Source: Nitrosophilus kaiyonis
GTDB taxonomy: Bacteria > Campylobacterota > Campylobacteria > Campylobacterales > Nitratiruptoraceae
Assembly (NCBI RefSeq): GCF_027943725.1
Contig: NZ_AP025696.1
Location: 783,501-847,500, forward strand
DNA: 64,000 nucleotides
Direction of reading: 5' to 3'
The notes under the pieces were generated by a model. That model was not told where the DNA came from. It did not search any database and saw nothing but the letters and a program-made list of their open reading frames with translations. Within the stretch, counting starts at the first letter, position 1; the number at the start of each line of letters is the position of its first letter. The position numbers and the translations under genes were made by a program. Below are positions 60,242-64,000 of this stretch, piece after piece.

Positions 60242-60838
60242 TGGAACAAATAAAAAACCATAATATTTAACTTTTTTTATATTTTCATTTGAAATTTTTT
60301 CAACTTTGTAAATTGAATCTACTACTGGGATAACCATTATACCGCCTATCTTTAGCTGTTCAATTAATGTTTTTGGAATATATGGGGCAGATGCTGAAAC
60401 TAAAATCTTGTCAAATATAAAACCCGGTTTGCCTTAAGATTTTGCAAGCTCAATATGAGCATTTTTAAATTTATATTTTGCTAAATTTTTTTTGCCAAAC
60501 TCTACAAGTTCTTTAATTCTTTCAACTCCAATAACTTTTCCTTTATTACCAACTATATATGCCAAAAGTGCAGTTGTCCATCCTGAGCCTGATCCTATAT
60601 CTAAAACTGTATCTCCTTCTTTTGGTTCTAGTAATTCAAGCATAAAAGCAACAGTGTATGGCTGTGATATTGTTTGACCAAAACCTATAGGTAATGGAGT
60701 ATCAAAATATGCCTCTTCTAAAAACTCTTCTTTTACAAAATCTTTTCTATCAATTTTTTTAAATGCTTCTATAATCTTTGGTGTTTTTAAAACCCCTCTT
60801 TTTATTAAATGTTCAACTAACTCTTTATTGCTTCTCAT
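60230..60838 (-). pseudogene. pcm: Protein-L-isoaspartate O-methyltransferase gene with an in-frame stop
   Basis: Reading on the minus strand from ATG 60836-60838, the first 134 codons encode a clear Pcm: FGQTISQPYTVAFMLELLEP, the SAM-binding VLDIGSGSGWTTALLA and IGVERIKEL. At 60434-60436 there is a TAA. Reading straight on in the same frame gives a further 66 codons of matching protein (FDKILVSASAPYIPKTLIEQLKIGG, core KILVSASAPYIPKTLIEQL; GGIMVIPVVDSIY) to a TAA at 60230-60232. Total 202 residues if read through, the family's usual length. So a single codon change (for example from AAA, GAA or CAA) broke the gene; sequencing error or recoding are the alternatives. The start overlaps the next upstream gene by 14 bases. 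Confidence 0.8.
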
Positions 60839-61130
60839 TTTTATAAAATATCTTTTTATATAATTTTTCTAAATCAAAGGATCTTAATTTTTTATTGATT
60901 CCTAGGAAATAAGGAATCAGTTCTAAGAAAATATATCCAAGATGAAGCATTGGTAAGAAGATAATTAAAAGTGTTTTATATGTATTTGGTTTGTGGTGTT
61001 TTTTTATCCAATCAATCGCACTTTTTGTATCATTTAAAGCAAGCATTGATTCAAAACTGATTATAAATCCCCAAACAATATATGTTAAAATGGCGCTAAA
61101 AATAATCAGATAAAAGATATATTCAAACAT
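60825..61130 (-). CDS. Small membrane protein, unknown
   Basis: The 101-residue protein has two hydrophobic segments (about 3-27 and 51-76) joined by a hydrophilic stretch with SAIDWIKKHHKPNTYK and ends in a Lys-rich tail. No family recognised. It overlaps the pcm start by 14 bases and is divergent from the lipoprotein gene, so it is probably co-transcribed with pcm. Confidence 0.6.
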   Translation of the reverse strand: MFEYIFYLIIFSAILTYIVWGFIISFESMLALNDTKSAIDWIKKHHKPNTYKTLLIIFLPMLHLGYIFLELIPYFLGINKKLRSFDLEKLYKKIFYKNEKQ

Positions 61131-61152
61131 TTTATATCCTTAAAGGAAAAAA

Positions 61153-61635
61153 TTGTTAAAAACTTTTCTTTTTATAATGATACTATTTTTTACTGGCTGT
61201 ACAGTTAAAAAAGTTGTTGTAAGCGAACCTTATATTATTACAATTAAAAGTAAAAAATTTAGATTTAGCGATTATGCAATTTTGGAAAAGTATAGTAATA
61301 AAGAGGTTAAAATAAAGGTTTTTAATACCGGAGTTTTAGTAAAAGAGATAATTATTGATGATAAGATATGTTCAGATGAAGGTTGTCTTTCTAAAAAGGA
61401 ATTTAATAATTTATATTTATCAAAATTTTATCCGCCTGGACTTTTAAAAAATGTTGTTTTGGGTAAGCCCATATTTAATTCTGAAAATTTGATTAAAAAA
61501 AATAGTGGTTTTATACAAAAAATATATAGAAAAAATAGTTTGGATATAATTTATAAAGTATATAAAGATAGTGTCTATTTTAAAGATAGAATAAATAAAA
61601 TATTGATAAAAATAAAAAAAATGAAGGGAAATTAA
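61153..61635 (+). CDS. Probable lipoprotein, unknown
   Basis: The product (160 residues) begins at a TTG (61153, after AAAGGAAAAA) with a lipoprotein signal peptide: [20 protein letters not shown], lipobox FTGC (Cys16). The rest is hydrophilic with two further Cys (CSDEGC, about residues 77-82). It is probably exported and lipid-anchored. No domain is recognised. The stop overlaps the nfo start (TAATG). Confidence 0.7.
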   Translation: MLKTFLFIMILFFTGCTVKKVVVSEPYIITIKSKKFRFSDYAILEKYSNKEVKIKVFNTGVLVKEIIIDDKICSDEGCLSKKEFNNLYLSKFYPPGLLKNVVLGKPIFNSENLIKKNSGFIQKIYRKNSLDIIYKVYKDSVYFKDRINKILIKIKKMKGN

Positions 61636-62489
61636 TGAAAAAATTTGTTGGGGCTCATGTGAGTGCAAGTGGTGGAGTATATAACGCTCCAAAAAATGCA
61701 AAAAAAATAGGAGCACGTGCATTTGCTCTTTTTACAAAAAATCAAAGACAATGGAATGCAAAACCTTATGATTCTAAAACAATTGATAATTTTTTAAAAA
61801 ATTTAGAAGAGTCAAACATTGACCCAAAGCATATCTTGCCACACGATAGCTATCTTATAAATTTGGGACATCCAGATAAAGAAAAGAGAGAAAAGAGTTT
61901 AAATGCTTTTATAGATGAGGTTAACAGATGTTCACTCCTTGGTTTAGATAAATTAAATTTCCATCCAGGAAGCCATTTAAGAGAGATTAGCGAAGAGGAG
62001 TGTTTAAATCTTATAGCAGATTCTATAAATAAAACCTTAGATGTTACAAAAGGTGTAATTTTGGTTATAGAAAATACAGCAGGACAGGGAAGCAACCTTG
62101 GTTACAAATTTGAACATTTAGCGTATCTGATAGATAAGTGCGAAGATAAAGAAAGAATCGGTGTATGTTTAGATACTGCCCATATGTTTGCTGCAGGATA
62201 TGATATAAGAGATAAAGATTCATATAATAAAACTATGAAAGAGTTTGATGAGATAGTAGGATTTAAATATCTAAAAGGTATGCATATAAATGATTCAAAA
62301 GCAAAATTTGCTAGTCGTGTTGATAGACACCACTCATTAGGAGAGGGTGAAATTGGTTTGGATGCATTTAGATTTATAATGAATGATAAAAGAATGGATG
62401 ATATTCCATTGATACTTGAAACTATTGATGATACTATTTGGGATAAAGAGATAGAACTTTTATATAGTTTTATAGGAGAAAATGAGTGA
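61635..62489 (+). CDS. nfo: Endonuclease IV (AP endonuclease)
   Basis: Nfo (284 residues) cuts DNA at abasic sites in base-excision repair, using three zinc ions. The start [65 protein letters not shown] (core [12 protein letters not shown]), [13 protein letters not shown] and [25 protein letters not shown] (core) give the metal ligands in order. Length is normal. It is followed at once by the ATPase gene. Confidence 0.97.
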   Translation: MKKFVGAHVSASGGVYNAPKNAKKIGARAFALFTKNQRQWNAKPYDSKTIDNFLKNLEESNIDPKHILPHDSYLINLGHPDKEKREKSLNAFIDEVNRCSLLGLDKLNFHPGSHLREISEEECLNLIADSINKTLDVTKGVILVIENTAGQGSNLGYKFEHLAYLIDKCEDKERIGVCLDTAHMFAAGYDIRDKDSYNKTMKEFDEIVGFKYLKGMHINDSKAKFASRVDRHHSLGEGEIGLDAFRFIMNDKRMDDIPLILETIDDTIWDKEIELLYSFIGENE

Positions 62490-64000
62490 AATTTTTAATC
62501 GATTTTATAAAGGTGAAAGATATTAAAAAAAGTAAGATTTTCCCTCATTTAAAATGCAGTGAAGAGGAAGCAAAAATTTTACAAAAAATGGCTAAAAAAT
62601 ATATTGAGGGAAGTGAAGAGATAAATGTTTATGAGCTTTTAACTGAGCTTTATGATGAAAATGAGTATGAATATATTATAAAGCTTGATCTTATAAAAAA
62701 TCTTTTAGACCTTGGCTGGATTGTTCATGGAAGTTTTTCAAATATTAAAACGAGTGATTCTACAAAACTTGAAATACTTCACTCAAATATAACTTTAAGT
62801 GTACCATTTTTAAAACTTTTAGAAGAGGGAAATTTAGAAGTAGTTCTTCCAGAGATAAAACCATACACAGACCATCTTGAATATCTTCAAGATCAATTTT
62901 ATAGAATTGACCTATATAGAAAACTTACTATATCAAAACAGAGTTTTAATATAAATTCTCCAAATATAAATAGGCTAAAGAACAAGTTAAAACTTTTAGA
63001 AAAAAGAATAGAAGAGAGATTAAAAGTTACAGAAAATGAGATTGAGATAGAGAAATTTTTTAAAGAGTATGAATTTAATGAAAAAGAAAAAATTATATTT
63101 TTAGCTCTTTTAAAAGAGGAGTATTCAGGAACTGATGAAAATTTAAGAGATATGAACACTCTTATTGATATGGTAAGTTTTGATGAATATGAAAGGATTG
63201 AAAATAGAGCACTTCTTGAAGATGGATCTAAACTTATTGAAGAGAGAATTATAGATTATGATGAGATGTTAACACCATTTGGAGGAATTAGTAGATCTTT
63301 TTTTATTCTTGAAGATATTTTGCAAAGAATAATTCATCCTCAAAAAAAGAAAAAAAGCAAAAAGTTAAAACTAGATATGCTTATAAAAGATCAAGATATT
63401 TTTGAACTGATTGAGCCAAAAACTTCACTTGATGATGTTGTTTTACATCCCAAAACAAGAGAAACTTTAACAGCTCTTTTAAAACAGATGGATAAAAAAG
63501 TAGCAAATAGATTAAAAGAGTGGGGAATTAAGCCAAAGAAAAAAGGTGTAGATGCAAGAATAATATTTTACGGTCCTCCGGGTACCGGAAAAACTATGAC
63601 AGCTCTTTCATTAGCAAAATCTTTAAAAAAACCAATACTTAGTTTTGATTGCTCAAAAATTTTATCTATGTATGTAGGTGAGAGTGAAAAAAATGTTAGA
63701 AAAATTTTCGATACATATAAAGATTTAAGCCAAAAAGCAAAAATTGAACCAGTACTTTTGTTAAATGAAGCTGACCAGTTTTTGAGTGCAAGAAGCACAA
63801 GTGCAGGAAGTAGTGCAGATAAAATGCACAATCAGATGCAAAATATCTTTTTAGAACAGATTGAAAAATTTGAAGGTGTATTGATTGCAACAACAAATCT
63901 TTTAGAGACAATCGATAGTGCTTTTTCAAGAAGATTTAACTATAAGATTGAATTTCAAAAACCCTCATTTAAAGATAGAGTACTTCTTTGGAAAAAGATG
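62486..64000 (+). CDS. AAA+ ATPase (SpoVK/COG0464-like), 5-prime part
   Basis: The gene starts at a GTG (62486) inside the nfo end, 8 bases after a GGAG site, and runs off the right edge (505 codons visible). The first 330 residues are a helical, charged N-terminal region with no recognised domain. The ATPase domain has Walker A GPPGTGKT (63572-63595) and a Walker B that reads VLLLNEAD with Asn in place of the first acidic residue of hhhhDE, a change I recall in a known branch of these AAA proteins. A later ATTNL and the RRF arginine-finger-like end follow. Likely a protein-remodelling ATPase; substrate unknown. A 14-codon ATG frame at 62482 is not the gene. Confidence 0.85.
   Translation, partial: MKFLIDFIKVKDIKKSKIFPHLKCSEEEAKILQKMAKKYIEGSEEINVYELLTELYDENEYEYIIKLDLIKNLLDLGWIVHGSFSNIKTSDSTKLEILHSNITLSVPFLKLLEEGNLEVVLPEIKPYTDHLEYLQDQFYRIDLYRKLTISKQSFNINSPNINRLKNKLKLLEKRIEERLKVTENEIEIEKFFKEYEFNEKEKIIFLALLKEEYSGTDENLRDMNTLIDMVSFDEYERIENRALLEDGSKLIEERIIDYDEMLTPFGGISRSFFILEDILQRIIHPQKKKKSKKLKLDMLIKDQDIFELIEPKTSLDDVVLHPKTRETLTALLKQMDKKVANRLKEWGIKPKKKGVDARIIFYGPPGTGKTMTALSLAKSLKKPILSFDCSKILSMYVGESEKNVRKIFDTYKDLSQKAKIEPVLLLNEADQFLSARSTSAGSSADKMHNQMQNIFLEQIEKFEGVLIATTNLLETIDSAFSRRFNYKIEFQKPSFKDRVLLWKKM

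Noticed and set aside
60434-60838. A genuine short 134-residue Pcm protein
   Set aside because: The same frame continues for 66 conserved codons after the TAA, giving the usual family length.
62482-62526. Start of the AAA ATPase at ATG 62482
   Set aside because: That frame stops after 14 codons; the ATPase frame begins at GTG 62486.

Overview
The window is AT-rich chromosomal DNA from a member of the Campylobacterota (Epsilonproteobacteria). Evidence: the S10-spc-alpha ribosomal clusters run on into secY-map-infA-rpmJ with no rpmD (L30) gene; a tRNA(Thr-Tyr-Gly-Thr)-tuf-rpmG-tRNA(Trp)-secE-nusG-rplKAJL-rpoB-rpoC-rpsL-rpsG-fusA string; a murE-[2Fe-2S]-panD-ybaB-ispA-tkt string known from campylobacters; and a campylobacterotal-type Y-family polymerase. 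rpoB and rpoC are separate overlapping genes, not fused as in Helicobacter and Wolinella. I cannot name the genus. There is no prophage, insertion sequence, CRISPR array or rRNA operon in view.

Layout. 1-5.1 kb: the start of a CYTH-domain gene, rpsU, hemJ, a patatin-like lipase and small membrane or unknown genes, ending at mtfA. 5.1-8.2 kb (minus): tRNA-Ala, dgkA, a PP-loop ATPase, dnaG. 8.3-11.6 kb (plus): a LapB-like TPR protein, rnhA, rnc, aroC. 11.6-13.2 kb (minus): rnhB and an ATPase. 13.3-27.5 kb: the S10, spc and alpha ribosomal operons with secY, map, infA and rpoA, closed by a strong terminator. 27.6-34.1 kb: NifU-like protein, TPR protein, murE, ferredoxin-like protein, panD, ybaB, ispA, tkt. 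34.1-35.4 kb: a small unknown protein and yaaA. 35.4-52.8 kb: four tRNAs, tuf and the translation/transcription cluster to fusA, then tRNA-Arg. 52.8-64 kb: accessory genes, namely a heme-binding chemoreceptor, a glycine-zipper protein, an HTH/coiled-coil protein, an RRM protein, a dinB-like polymerase divergent from an S24 repressor, a GGDEF protein, a metallophosphatase, a Mut7-C protein, an interrupted pcm, nfo and the start of an AAA+ ATPase.

Two things stand out beyond the gene list. First, at least thirteen intergenic gaps hold elements built from degenerate 7-8 base tandem repeats followed by the reverse complement of those repeats. They form potential long hairpins, begin at or inside a stop codon, and almost always have the purine/G-rich arm first on the coding strand. 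The unit sequence differs from site to site but the architecture does not, so they look like a genome-wide family resembling the short tandem repeats of filamentous cyanobacteria. Second, the leader upstream of rpmJ-rpsM-rpsK-rpsD-rpoA folds by eye into a three-way junction with a loop-to-tail pseudoknot. It is a candidate ribosomal-protein autoregulatory RNA, analogous to but different from the E. coli alpha-operon pseudoknot.

Other points of note are a metallophosphatase gene with no ATG, GTG or TTG start (probable AUA start), a protein-isoaspartate methyltransferase gene with an in-frame TAA, an RRM gene whose ribosome binding site lies in a hairpin, and two bidirectional terminators that include the last codons of a gene. 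All calls come from reading the sequence by eye; no database search or folding program was run.
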